Source of the DNA: an uncultured Neisseriaceae bacterium
GTDB lineage: Bacteria > Pseudomonadota > Gammaproteobacteria > Burkholderiales > UBA11063
Direction of reading: 5' to 3'
NCBI GenBank assembly: GCA_937952895.1
Contig: CALFYC010000063.1
Location: 1-8,557 of the forward strand
Length of the DNA stretch: 8,557 bases
The position numbers were made by a program, and so were the translations under genes. This document shows, in pieces, positions 1-6,507 of the stretch. How positions within the stretch are numbered: the stretch's first letter is position 1; the number at the start of each line of letters is the position of its first letter. Below the pieces are notes generated by a model that had not been told where the DNA came from, made no database searches, and worked only from the letters and a program-made list of their open reading frames with translations.

Positions 1-217
1 AGGGCAGTTAATATGGTTACTATAATCTATTGCTGCAATATTTTTAGTGTGTTTTAACCCCAATGTTGTATACATCGATATAAATTTTGGTAAGGGCGGT
101 TAGAAATTTGCAGAATATTAATTTATTAGCAACTGATATTATGGGATTACATTTATTTGTATGTGATCTAATCTTTTAAAACTTAATATTATATTCTTGG
201 GTAGATCTAAGCAATAA
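1..217. other. Left-edge non-coding stretch downstream of pbpG
   Basis: I see no supportable gene here. All three plus-strand frames hit stops early. On the minus strand an ATG at 75-73 opens 25 codons that run off the left edge, but it has no purine-rich ribosome binding site and a run of that length is easily reached by chance in such A+T-rich DNA. A small inverted repeat (8-bp arms at 145-152 and 161-168, one G-U pair in the plus-strand RNA) is present without a following U run. Confidence 0.5.
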
Positions 218-226
218 TTATATTAA
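183..226 (-). terminator. Possible weak terminator hairpin after pbpG
   Basis: Seven-base arms TTAATAT (read on minus from 226) and ATATTAA (ending at 183) are perfectly complementary. Inside them a second short stem, CTTAG/CCAAG with one mismatch, surrounds the sequence at 195-210. On the minus strand the outer stem is followed by G and then four T. The structure overlaps the pbpG stop codon (220-218). The stem is almost entirely A-T pairs and the T run is short, so it is only a weak candidate for intrinsic termination. Confidence 0.22.
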
Positions 227-1141
227 TTTTTGTAGATAGTTTTTAACTGAGATTGCATCAAGTAATCTTCCGCTTTTACCACTACTATTTAAAAATACCA
301 TTATAACTGGCGTATCACTAACTTTTGAATATAAAACTAAGCAGTGACCAGCTTCATTGATAAATCCTGTTTTGGATAATTGAATAGAAAATGTACTAGC
401 TCTTACCAATGCATCACTGTTGATATAGCGATGAATGTAATTTCTTGATAGCATAACACTTGCACTTTTCGTTGTTGTATCTTGGCGAATTTCATCATAT
501 TGGAAAGCTGCATTAACCATTCTAGATAGATCTTCTGCAGTTGATTGATTCGATTTTGTAAGTCCTGTGGGATCATAGAATTGAGTATTAACCATACCTA
601 ATTGCTGTGCTTTAGCATTCATCTTTTGAATAAATACACTAATTCCACCAGGGTATGCTGTTCTAGCTAGAGCAAATGATGCACGATTTTCGGATGACAT
701 TAAGGCTAATAACAATAAATCTTTACGTTTCAATTCCATCCCAACTTTTAATCTTGAATAAGTATTTCTCAATGTATCAACATCTGCTGGAGTAATTTCT
801 ACATATCCATTTAAATCAGCCCCTGAATCTAGTAATACCATAGCTGTCATCAGTTTAGTAATTGAAGCAATTGGCATTTTAACATTCGGGTTTTTACTAA
901 CCATTACACGACCGGTATCTGCATTCATTGCTAGTGCAGAATAAGAATATAAACGAGGTTGATGAGATACTGCTGATTTATCAATGCTTTCAATTGGAAT
1001 GGTTGTGCTAACAACAGTCTTTGGCATAGATGTAGTATTTGAGCGAGTAACCACCATTCGTTTTGTTTTTTTAGTGTTGCCAGCAGCAATTGCAGAACTG
1101 CCGATACTCATTATCAATAGAACGAGTAATAATTTTTTCAT
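218..1141 (-). CDS. pbpG: D-alanyl-D-alanine endopeptidase (PBP7-type, peptidase S11)
   Basis: A periplasmic serine DD-peptidase predicted to cleave peptidoglycan cross-links during wall remodelling. The 307-residue protein starts with a signal peptide (Lys-Lys, hydrophobic run to about 16, AIAA at 17-20). All three penicillin-binding signatures are present: S93-I-T-K96 with the nucleophilic serine and lysine, S150-E-N152, and K257-T-G259. The flanking segments (SSENRAS, DPTGLT near 190, INEAG after KTG) match the PBP7/PbpG branch better than the larger DacA/DacC carboxypeptidases, and the length agrees with PbpG; no extra C-terminal domain is present. Residues 21-60 form a Thr/Ser/Lys-rich linker. 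The ATG at 1141 has AGAGAA a few bases upstream and a good promoter. It is transcribed away from the secretion operon, so it is probably a housekeeping gene rather than part of that system. A carboxypeptidase activity cannot be excluded from sequence. Confidence 0.9.
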   Translation of the reverse strand: MKKLLLVLLIMSIGSSAIAAGNTKKTKRMVVTRSNTTSMPKTVVSTTIPIESIDKSAVSHQPRLYSYSALAMNADTGRVMVSKNPNVKMPIASITKLMTAMVLLDSGADLNGYVEITPADVDTLRNTYSRLKVGMELKRKDLLLLALMSSENRASFALARTAYPGGISVFIQKMNAKAQQLGMVNTQFYDPTGLTKSNQSTAEDLSRMVNAAFQYDEIRQDTTTKSASVMLSRNYIHRYINSDALVRASTFSIQLSKTGFINEAGHCLVLYSKVSDTPVIMVFLNSSGKSGRLLDAISVKNYLQKLI

Positions 1142-1182
1142 TTGGTTCTCTATTAAGGGTAATTTTTATTAGATAGGTTGGG

Positions 1183-1212
1183 ATTTTAATAGAAAATACG
1201 TAAATTTGTCAA
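1183..1212 (-). promoter_or_regulatory. Sigma70-type promoter of pbpG
   Basis: On the minus strand a perfect -35 box TTGACA (1212-1207) is followed by an 18-base spacer and TAAAAT (1188-1183), five of six matches to the -10 consensus. Transcription would begin near 1176, giving a leader of about 35 bases with AGAGAA placed just before the pbpG ATG at 1141. This is the best promoter match I see in the window and is consistent with constitutive expression. Confidence 0.7.
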
Positions 1213-1314
1213 AAGCTATTTTGATTTAATTCTCTATTTTAATAAATTTTTATCTATTTTGAATAACTATCTGAACCGTTTTAAAAAAAAACTTAAATTA
1301 AAAATTTTTTCATT

Positions 1315-1334
1315 TTTTGCGAAAATTCGCAAAA
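1315..1334. promoter_or_regulatory. Perfect palindrome upstream of trb operon (possible operator)
   Basis: Arms TTTTGCGAA (1315-1323) and TTCGCAAAA (1326-1334) are exact reverse complements separated by AA. The site lies 60 bases before the trbC start codon, in a stretch full of A and T tracts. Its size and symmetry fit the binding site of a dimeric helix-turn-helix repressor, and it overlaps a possible -35 element. A hairpin in the leader RNA is an alternative. No cognate regulator gene is in the window. Confidence 0.45.
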
Positions 1335-1345
1335 TTTACCATATT
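1317..1345 (+). promoter_or_regulatory. Candidate trb operon promoter (weak)
   Basis: TTGCGA (1317-1322) and CATATT (1340-1345) each match the -35 and -10 consensus at four of six positions with a 17-base spacer. Transcription would start near 1352, about 42 bases before the trbC ATG. The -35 lies inside the palindrome at 1315-1334, so a protein bound there would block it. The match is weak and A+T-rich DNA offers many such pairs, so this is a guess supported mainly by position. Confidence 0.25.
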
Positions 1346-1393
1346 GAGTTTACTAAAATTGTTACTTCAATATATTTTATAAGAGGTATATCA

Positions 1394-1702
1394 ATGAATC
1401 GATTTAAATTATTAATTTTTACTTTATTAACTTTGGGATATTGTTCGTTAGTGTTAGCATTAGATAAATCAGGAGTATCTGGAGTGGATGATATGCTAGC
1501 TAGTGGTCAAGGAATGATTAAGGTTGCAGCGAAATGGGGTGGTATTACAACGATTGTTGGTGCTGCTGTTGCATTGGGTCATGGACGTTTAGAGGGTGCT
1601 TTGGCACAAACTATATGTAAAATATTAATTGTGGTTGGACTATTGGTATCAGCATTTGGATTTTTTCAGGAACAGCTATCAAGTTTTGGCTTTATTTTCT
1701 AG
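1394..1702 (+). CDS. trbC: Type IV secretion pilin, TrbC/VirB2 family
   Basis: Predicted major pilin subunit of a conjugation-type secretion system. The 102-residue precursor has a signal peptide (MNRFK, hydrophobic 6-19, cleavage likely after VLA near 22) and leaves a small mature protein of about 80 residues with two hydrophobic segments, roughly 50-63 (TTIVGAAVALGHG) and 73-93 (ICKILIVVGLLVSAFGF), joined by a short loop with an arginine. Size, topology and position directly before a VirB3 and a VirB4 gene identify the family; primary sequence in this family is weakly conserved. The ATG at 1394 is chosen because AGAGG (1382-1386) sits seven bases before it and it begins the signal peptide. 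An in-frame TTG at 1259 would add 45 Lys- and Phe-rich residues ahead of the signal peptide and is not credible. First gene of the operon, 12 bases before trbD. Confidence 0.82.
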   Translation: MNRFKLLIFTLLTLGYCSLVLALDKSGVSGVDDMLASGQGMIKVAAKWGGITTIVGAAVALGHGRLEGALAQTICKILIVVGLLVSAFGFFQEQLSSFGFIF

Positions 1703-1714
1703 GTTGTAATTAAA

Positions 1715-2020
1715 ATGCGTAGATCAGTTATACATAAATCACTATACCGATCCTTATTATTTATGGGTTGTGAACGTCTCATTTTTACAGTAATTGTTAG
1801 TTTAGGTGGTGTGGCAATTATGGCTTATCCAACCTTGTTTATTGTAATTGGAGTATTAATTTTTTATTTAATAAGCATACTCTTAGTAAGAAAAATTAAT
1901 GATGAAGATCCACAATTTTTCAAGTGTTTATATCGCTATGTGCGTCATTATCAGGATTATTACCCAGCTAATGAATTTTATCCAGGTAAGCCAGATTTTG
2001 TGCCTAGCCATTTTGAGTAG
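1715..2020 (+). CDS. trbD: Type IV secretion protein, TrbD/VirB3 family
   Basis: Small inner-membrane protein that works with the VirB4 ATPase in pilus assembly. The 101-residue sequence begins with the family pattern of a short basic, aromatic N-terminus (IHKSLYRSLLFMGCERLIF, residues 6-24), followed by a hydrophobic region of about 25-58 that can form one or two membrane segments. The C-terminal cytoplasmic part contains DPQFF (65-69) and HYQDYYPA (78-85), which match the conserved DPQ and YYPA elements of TrbD proteins. The ribosome binding site (AGGTTG from 1701) overlaps the trbC stop codon, so translation is probably coupled. The gap to trbE is 7 bases. Assignment is firm because length, motifs and position between pilin and VirB4 all agree. 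Confidence 0.88.
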   Translation: MRRSVIHKSLYRSLLFMGCERLIFTVIVSLGGVAIMAYPTLFIVIGVLIFYLISILLVRKINDEDPQFFKCLYRYVRHYQDYYPANEFYPGKPDFVPSHFE

Positions 2021-2027
2021 GTAGAGA

Positions 2028-4625
2028 ATGATAAACGTAGTATCCAAATTATTTAGTCTTAATCGGCTGAAGCATTTTATTAGTGGTCGAATATTTGCGG
2101 GAAAATCTTTTGGCTTATCTGACTTATTAATGTATGTAAAGATTTTTGATGATGGGATAATTATTCAAACGGATGGATCATTTCTAGCTACATTTTGGTA
2201 TCGCGGATTTGACTTAGAAACTTCAACTGAGGATGAGTTAAATATTTTAACCAATCAGCTTAGTCGTGCTTTAAACCTATTGGGTTCTGGTTGGTTATTT
2301 CATATTGACATGATTCGCTATTGCACTATGGAATATATTAATCAAAGTGATTGTGCTTTTCCTGATGCTACAACTTTGCTAATTGATGAAGAGCGACGCA
2401 AACTATATAATAGTGAAGGTCTTCATTATGAAAATTCATATGTGATTAGTTTTACATATCGCCCATCAATTAACTTAACAAATAAGGTTGGAACTTTATT
2501 TAGACGTAATAACAATGAGGAGAAAATTGATTATTTATATTATCTAGATAAGTTTAGATCACGCTTACAAGAGGTAACGGATTTACTTAATTATCAATTA
2601 AATTTAGTTAAAATGACGAATCAGGAATTACTTTCATATTTAAATTATAACATTACTGGGGAAATTGTACGACTACAATTACCAAAACAACATCAAGCTT
2701 TCTTAAAACATTTTCTAGCCACCAAAGATCTAACGGGTGGTGAAAGTCCAAGGATTGGCGATAAATATATTCGTGCAGTCACCGTTATGGGATTTCCAAG
2801 TGAAAGCTACCCCGCAATTTTGGATCGATTAAATTATGTTGATTTTGAATATCGCTGGAATACCAGATTTATTATGATTAATCAATATGAAAGTACTAAA
2901 ATTATTGATCGACTTGCCAATTTGTGGTATCAAAAGCGAATCGGTGCAATCGATACAATTAAAATGTCTTTAGCTATTGATTCAAATGTCAAAATTAACC
3001 AACATTCAGAGAGCTATTACCATGATGCGGAACAAGCAAAATTTTTAAATGAAAGTGGAGAACTTAAATTTGGGTTTTATACATCAACTGTAATTATTTT
3101 AGATGAAGATGAACATAAAGTAGAACAAAATGCACGACAAATCCAAAGTGTTTTTAGAAATTTAGGGTTTCAAAGTCAGATTGAACGTCATCATTCGTTG
3201 GAGGCTTATTTAGGATCACTGCCTGGTTATTCATTTGCTAATGTGCGTAAATGGCTAATTCATAGTTTAAATGTAGCTGATTTAATTCCAAGTACTTCGA
3301 TTTGGTCTGGACTTAAATATAATCCATGTTCATTTTATACGGATAATAATCCACCTCTTTTTTATGCCCGAACAACTGGGGGAACGCCATTACGCTTATC
3401 CTTACATGTAGAGGATAATGGTCATACTTTAATTTTAGGGCCAACTGGATCAGGTAAGTCAACGTTATTAAATTTCTTAATTGCTCAGCATTTTAGGTAT
3501 AAAAATGCACGAGTCTTTGTTTTTGATAAAGATCGTAGCTGCTTGCCATTGTGTTATAGCTGTAATGGAACTTTCTATGATATTGGTAATGAGGATAATT
3601 CTATATATTTTCAGCCATTAGCAAATTTAGATACGGATTTTGACTTTGATTTTGCGTTAAATTGGTTAGAGGAGATTTGCATATTAAGTGGTATGAAAGA
3701 TAAATTTAATGATACTCATCGGATGGCGATTAGTAAAGCATTAAAGTTAATGAAAGAAGAAACTCCATTAAACCGAAGAACTATTTCATATTTTCGTTAC
3801 TTGGTGCAGGATTATGACCAAGCAATTGCCAATGTTTTAGCTGGGTTTAGTTCGGAGGCTAAATTTTTAAATGAAAACATTTCCCATCAAGCAAATTCAG
3901 GACTAATTAATAAAATTTTTGATGCAGCATATGACCCATTAAATTTTGGGATATCTCTATTTAATGCTTTTGAAATGGGAAAGTTAATGAGTTACGGTGA
4001 TCGTGTGATTATTCCGGTGCTACGTTATTTAGTCCATGTGATTAGTAAACAGTTTGATAGTGGAGAGCCAACATTGGTAATTTTTGATGAGAGTTTTTTA
4101 TTTTTTAAACATGCTTTATTTCGTGAACGTATTATTGAATGGATCAAAACGGTTAGAAAATTTAATGTAGCAATAATTTTTGCTACCCAAGAAATTGCTG
4201 ATTTATTTCAATATACTGAATTGATTAGTGTTCTACATTCTAATTGTGCTACTAAAATTTTTTTACCGAATAAAAAAGCTGCAATTGCTGAAGTGTCACT
4301 CCATTATAAACGTATGGGTTTAAATGCGCGACAAATTGATTTGATTGCACATGCAGTTCGTGGAGAATATTTTTATTTAAGCGAATTAGGTAGTAGGAAA
4401 TTTTCATTAGATTTAGTTAAAAGTAGTGCAAGCTATAACTTTGTAGGTCGTACATCTAATGCAGATATAAAACTGGCTAAGGAAATTAAAGACAAATACA
4501 ATGAACTATTTGCTTATTATTGGCTTAAGCACTTTGGGCTGAATGATATAGCAAATGATTGGTTAGATTATCATAACCAACTTCAATTAACTTTCAATGA
4601 GAAACCCAAACATGAAAAAACATAA
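2028..4625 (+). CDS. trbE: Conjugal transfer ATPase, TrbE/VirB4 family
   Basis: The large ATPase that energises pilus assembly and substrate transfer at the cytoplasmic face of the secretion channel. The 865-residue protein has the TrbE N-terminal region (DGSFLATFWYRG near 49-60, GSGWLFHID at 86-94, DEERR near 125), the CagE/TrbE middle domain, and a RecA-like C-terminal domain. Walker A is GPTGSGKS at 471-478 with K477. Walker B is LVIFDES at 683-689 with D687 and E688. It is followed by EWIKTVRKFNVAIIFATQE ending at 722, which matches the conserved EWLKTLRKxN...FATQ block. Length is normal for TrbE and no frameshift is seen. The start has AGG at 2019-2021, six bases upstream. The 3' end overlaps trbF. 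The Walker B block reads FDES-F where many relatives have LDEAW, a mild change that keeps the catalytic acidic pair. Confidence 0.95.
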   Translation: MINVVSKLFSLNRLKHFISGRIFAGKSFGLSDLLMYVKIFDDGIIIQTDGSFLATFWYRGFDLETSTEDELNILTNQLSRALNLLGSGWLFHIDMIRYCTMEYINQSDCAFPDATTLLIDEERRKLYNSEGLHYENSYVISFTYRPSINLTNKVGTLFRRNNNEEKIDYLYYLDKFRSRLQEVTDLLNYQLNLVKMTNQELLSYLNYNITGEIVRLQLPKQHQAFLKHFLATKDLTGGESPRIGDKYIRAVTVMGFPSESYPAILDRLNYVDFEYRWNTRFIMINQYESTKIIDRLANLWYQKRIGAIDTIKMSLAIDSNVKINQHSESYYHDAEQAKFLNESGELKFGFYTSTVIILDEDEHKVEQNARQIQSVFRNLGFQSQIERHHSLEAYLGSLPGYSFANVRKWLIHSLNVADLIPSTSIWSGLKYNPCSFYTDNNPPLFYARTTGGTPLRLSLHVEDNGHTLILGPTGSGKSTLLNFLIAQHFRYKNARVFVFDKDRSCLPLCYSCNGTFYDIGNEDNSIYFQPLANLDTDFDFDFALNWLEEICILSGMKDKFNDTHRMAISKALKLMKEETPLNRRTISYFRYLVQDYDQAIANVLAGFSSEAKFLNENISHQANSGLINKIFDAAYDPLNFGISLFNAFEMGKLMSYGDRVIIPVLRYLVHVISKQFDSGEPTLVIFDESFLFFKHALFRERIIEWIKTVRKFNVAIIFATQEIADLFQYTELISVLHSNCATKIFLPNKKAAIAEVSLHYKRMGLNARQIDLIAHAVRGEYFYLSELGSRKFSLDLVKSSASYNFVGRTSNADIKLAKEIKDKYNELFAYYWLKHFGLNDIANDWLDYHNQLQLTFNEKPKHEKT

Positions 4626-5304
4626 AAATTCAGTTATTAAAGGACATGAGAGTCAAAATAATGTTTACTTATCACATATAGAAGAAGATCGATGGAATGA
4701 TCTTCGTGCCTATCATATTGAAAATGAAACTATGTGGAAAAACCTTGCTATATTATCTATTCTAGGATTATTTGTTGTATCAATTGTTGCTATGTATATG
4801 GTTAATCAGGATAAACATAAAGTTTTGGTATTTGCTAAAGATGATTTGGGAAATTTGACAGCACTTGGTTTAGCAAATAATACCTTAAATATAGATAATA
4901 AGATTGTAGCACATCAATTGGCTAATTTTATTGTTGCTCTAAGGGAGGTTCCCATAGATATTGCAGTTAAACGTAGAAATATTGATTTAGTGCATAAAAT
5001 GCTGGACCCAAACCTTAAAGCTAATATAGATAAAATGTTGATTAATCAATATAGTAAATCAGGTGATAAACCAATTACGGTTATAATCCATAATATTAAA
5101 CCCATTGCAGGCAGTAATTCATGGATTGTTGACTGGAGTGAACAATTAGATTTGGATAATGGAGCACAAATTACTAGTTGGAGTTCGGAGATTACTTTTA
5201 AAAAGGTTGAAATTAATGACCCCAATGTTCAAATTGTTAATCCTGCCGGTTTAATAATTAGTTATTTGCATCCAACACAAGATATAAATAGTAAGGGTTG
5301 GTAA
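4612..5304 (+). CDS. trbF: Type IV secretion protein, TrbF/VirB8 family
   Basis: Bitopic inner-membrane scaffold protein that contacts the ATPases and the VirB9/VirB10 core. From the ATG at 4612 it has 230 residues: a cytoplasmic tail with the family-like DRWNDLRAYHI (26-36), one membrane segment at about 44-64, then a periplasmic NTF2-like domain. The domain contains HQLANFIVALREVPIDIAVKRR (101-122) and VHKMLDP, matching the TrbF pattern AQLARFIEDLR...AVQRRFI...AYAMLDP, and ends with NPAGLIISYLHPTQD, equivalent to the family's NPLGIYVxDFSW. An in-frame ATG at 4597 would add five residues but has no ribosome binding site, whereas GAGA lies nine bases before 4612; the choice is not certain. 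Either start overlaps trbE (14 or 29 bases), which implies translational coupling. VirB5, VirB6 and VirB7 genes that often lie between virB4 and virB8 are absent, as in the IncP trb order. Confidence 0.9.
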   Translation: MKKHKNSVIKGHESQNNVYLSHIEEDRWNDLRAYHIENETMWKNLAILSILGLFVVSIVAMYMVNQDKHKVLVFAKDDLGNLTALGLANNTLNIDNKIVAHQLANFIVALREVPIDIAVKRRNIDLVHKMLDPNLKANIDKMLINQYSKSGDKPITVIIHNIKPIAGSNSWIVDWSEQLDLDNGAQITSWSSEITFKKVEINDPNVQIVNPAGLIISYLHPTQDINSKGW

Positions 5305-5305
5305 C

Positions 5306-6502
5306 ATGAGGAGGTTGCTACATCTTATTTATTGTTTAAGTTTTATATCCTCTGTATTTGCGTATAATTATACTCATATGGATAATGTTACTAATAACTC
5401 TAATTTAGATGGTTTTAGTAATCAGATCTTTGATTTTAATTATACAGGTGATATATTTGATCTTTTAGATAAACTTAAAAATTATGATCCTAAGCTAAAA
5501 ATTTTACATTATTGGGGTAAGCGAACCTCGGTTACAATTAACATAGATTTGCAAATGGTAAATATCTATGATGTGATAGACGCAATTAATATTCAAACTA
5601 ATGGTTCAGTAGCGATTATTTATGATTCTAAACTTGATACGATTAGACTTAATTATCTTCATAAATTAGATGTTGCCAAAGATGCGCTTGATGAATCTTT
5701 AAAATGGCAAAATGGGCATTCACCTAAGCCGATATTAAAAGCTGATGGTGTGGTTAGATTTCCATTTGGGGAGTATGAACCCATAATTACGTGTGAGCCA
5801 ATGAATTTATGTGATTTGGAATTACAATCTGGAGAAAAAATTCTAGGAATTGCTATTGGAGATTCTTTGCGCTGGAATCAAGGCGATCAGGGTATTCCTA
5901 TAGTTTATTCCGGGAGTTCAGATAAGCTTACACCTCATCTAATTTTAAAGCCATCTGAAGGTGGTCTTAATACTTCATTAATCATAACTACTTCAAAACG
6001 TACCTATATGCTAAAACTTAAATCAGCAAGTAATGGCTATATTGCGCGAGCTGGTTTTTATTATCCTGAAGAATTAGTGCAAAAGTATGAAGATGATAAA
6101 GAGAGTTTAATTAAAACTATCAATCAAGGAAATACACTTACAACTAATCAAGAGTATCTAGAACCCCAAATAAATATAAGTAAGATTAAATATAATTATA
6201 CGGTAAATGGTGATGATTATCAATGGAAGCCTACACAAGTATTTGATGATGGAATTAGTGTGTATATTCAAATGCCAGAAAGTATTGATGCGAAAAATTT
6301 ACCGGGATTATGCATTTTAGTAGATGGTGATGATAGTGAGACTAAATGTGAGATGGTAAATTTTAGATATAATGATCATTATTATATTGTAGATAAATTA
6401 TTTGATGAGGCTAAATTAGTAAATGGTTATGATGATACTGCACAAATCATTACAATCAAACATAAAAACAACCGATCATTTTGGTCAAGATTATTTGGAT
6501 AA
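5306..6502 (+). CDS. trbG: TrbG/VirB9 outer-core protein with extra N-terminal N0-like domain
   Basis: Periplasmic and outer-membrane-associated core component that binds VirB10 to form the secretion channel ring. A signal peptide (MRR, hydrophobic 4-19, cleavage after VFA at 19) is followed by a domain at about 41-117 that is not part of ordinary TrbG. The VirB9 region follows: GVVRFPFGEYEPIITCEPMN near 148-167, LQSGEKI (173-179), GDSLRW (185-190), KPSEGGLNTSLIITTSKRTY (215-234), then the C-terminal VirB10-binding domain with YQWKPTQVFDDG (305-316) and YYIVDKLFDEAKLVNG (359-374). Cysteines C163/C169 and C336/C348 could form disulphides. At 398 residues it is roughly 80-100 longer than typical TrbG/VirB9, and the excess is all N-terminal. 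AAGGG (5293-5297) precedes the start by eight bases. No convincing lipobox is present. Confidence 0.92.
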   Translation: MRRLLHLIYCLSFISSVFAYNYTHMDNVTNNSNLDGFSNQIFDFNYTGDIFDLLDKLKNYDPKLKILHYWGKRTSVTINIDLQMVNIYDVIDAINIQTNGSVAIIYDSKLDTIRLNYLHKLDVAKDALDESLKWQNGHSPKPILKADGVVRFPFGEYEPIITCEPMNLCDLELQSGEKILGIAIGDSLRWNQGDQGIPIVYSGSSDKLTPHLILKPSEGGLNTSLIITTSKRTYMLKLKSASNGYIARAGFYYPEELVQKYEDDKESLIKTINQGNTLTTNQEYLEPQINISKIKYNYTVNGDDYQWKPTQVFDDGISVYIQMPESIDAKNLPGLCILVDGDDSETKCEMVNFRYNDHYYIVDKLFDEAKLVNGYDDTAQIITIKHKNNRSFWSRLFG

Positions 6503-6507
6503 GAATT

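Noticed and set aside
1..75. Minus-strand ATG at 75 opening 25 codons to the left edge (MYTTLGLKHTKNIAAIDYS...)
   Set aside because: Too short to judge, no ribosome binding site, and such a run is likely by chance in A+T-rich DNA. Sequence to the left would decide; it could be the start of a partial gene.
145..168. Inverted repeat GATTACAT / ATGTGATC as a terminator
   Set aside because: One arm pair is a wobble on the plus strand and a mismatch on the minus strand, and no T run follows in either direction.
984..1172. Plus-strand open frame of 62 codons
   Set aside because: It lies antisense within the 5' end of pbpG, has no ribosome binding site or recognisable product, and is a shadow of the real gene.
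1259..1393. 45-codon N-terminal extension of trbC from a TTG
   Set aside because: It would place a Lys/Phe-rich segment before a good signal peptide, runs through the palindrome and A/T tracts, and the ATG at 1394 has AGAGG at the right distance.
5306..5335. TrbG as a lipoprotein through LIYC at residues 7-10
   Set aside because: Tyrosine before the cysteine does not fit a lipobox and the hydrophobic core before it would be too short; cleavage after VFA at 19 fits a standard signal peptide.
6481..6507. TTG start for trbI inside trbG
   Set aside because: No ribosome binding site, overlaps the trbG C-terminus in another frame, and the ATG at 6508 gives the normal short cytoplasmic tail of VirB10.
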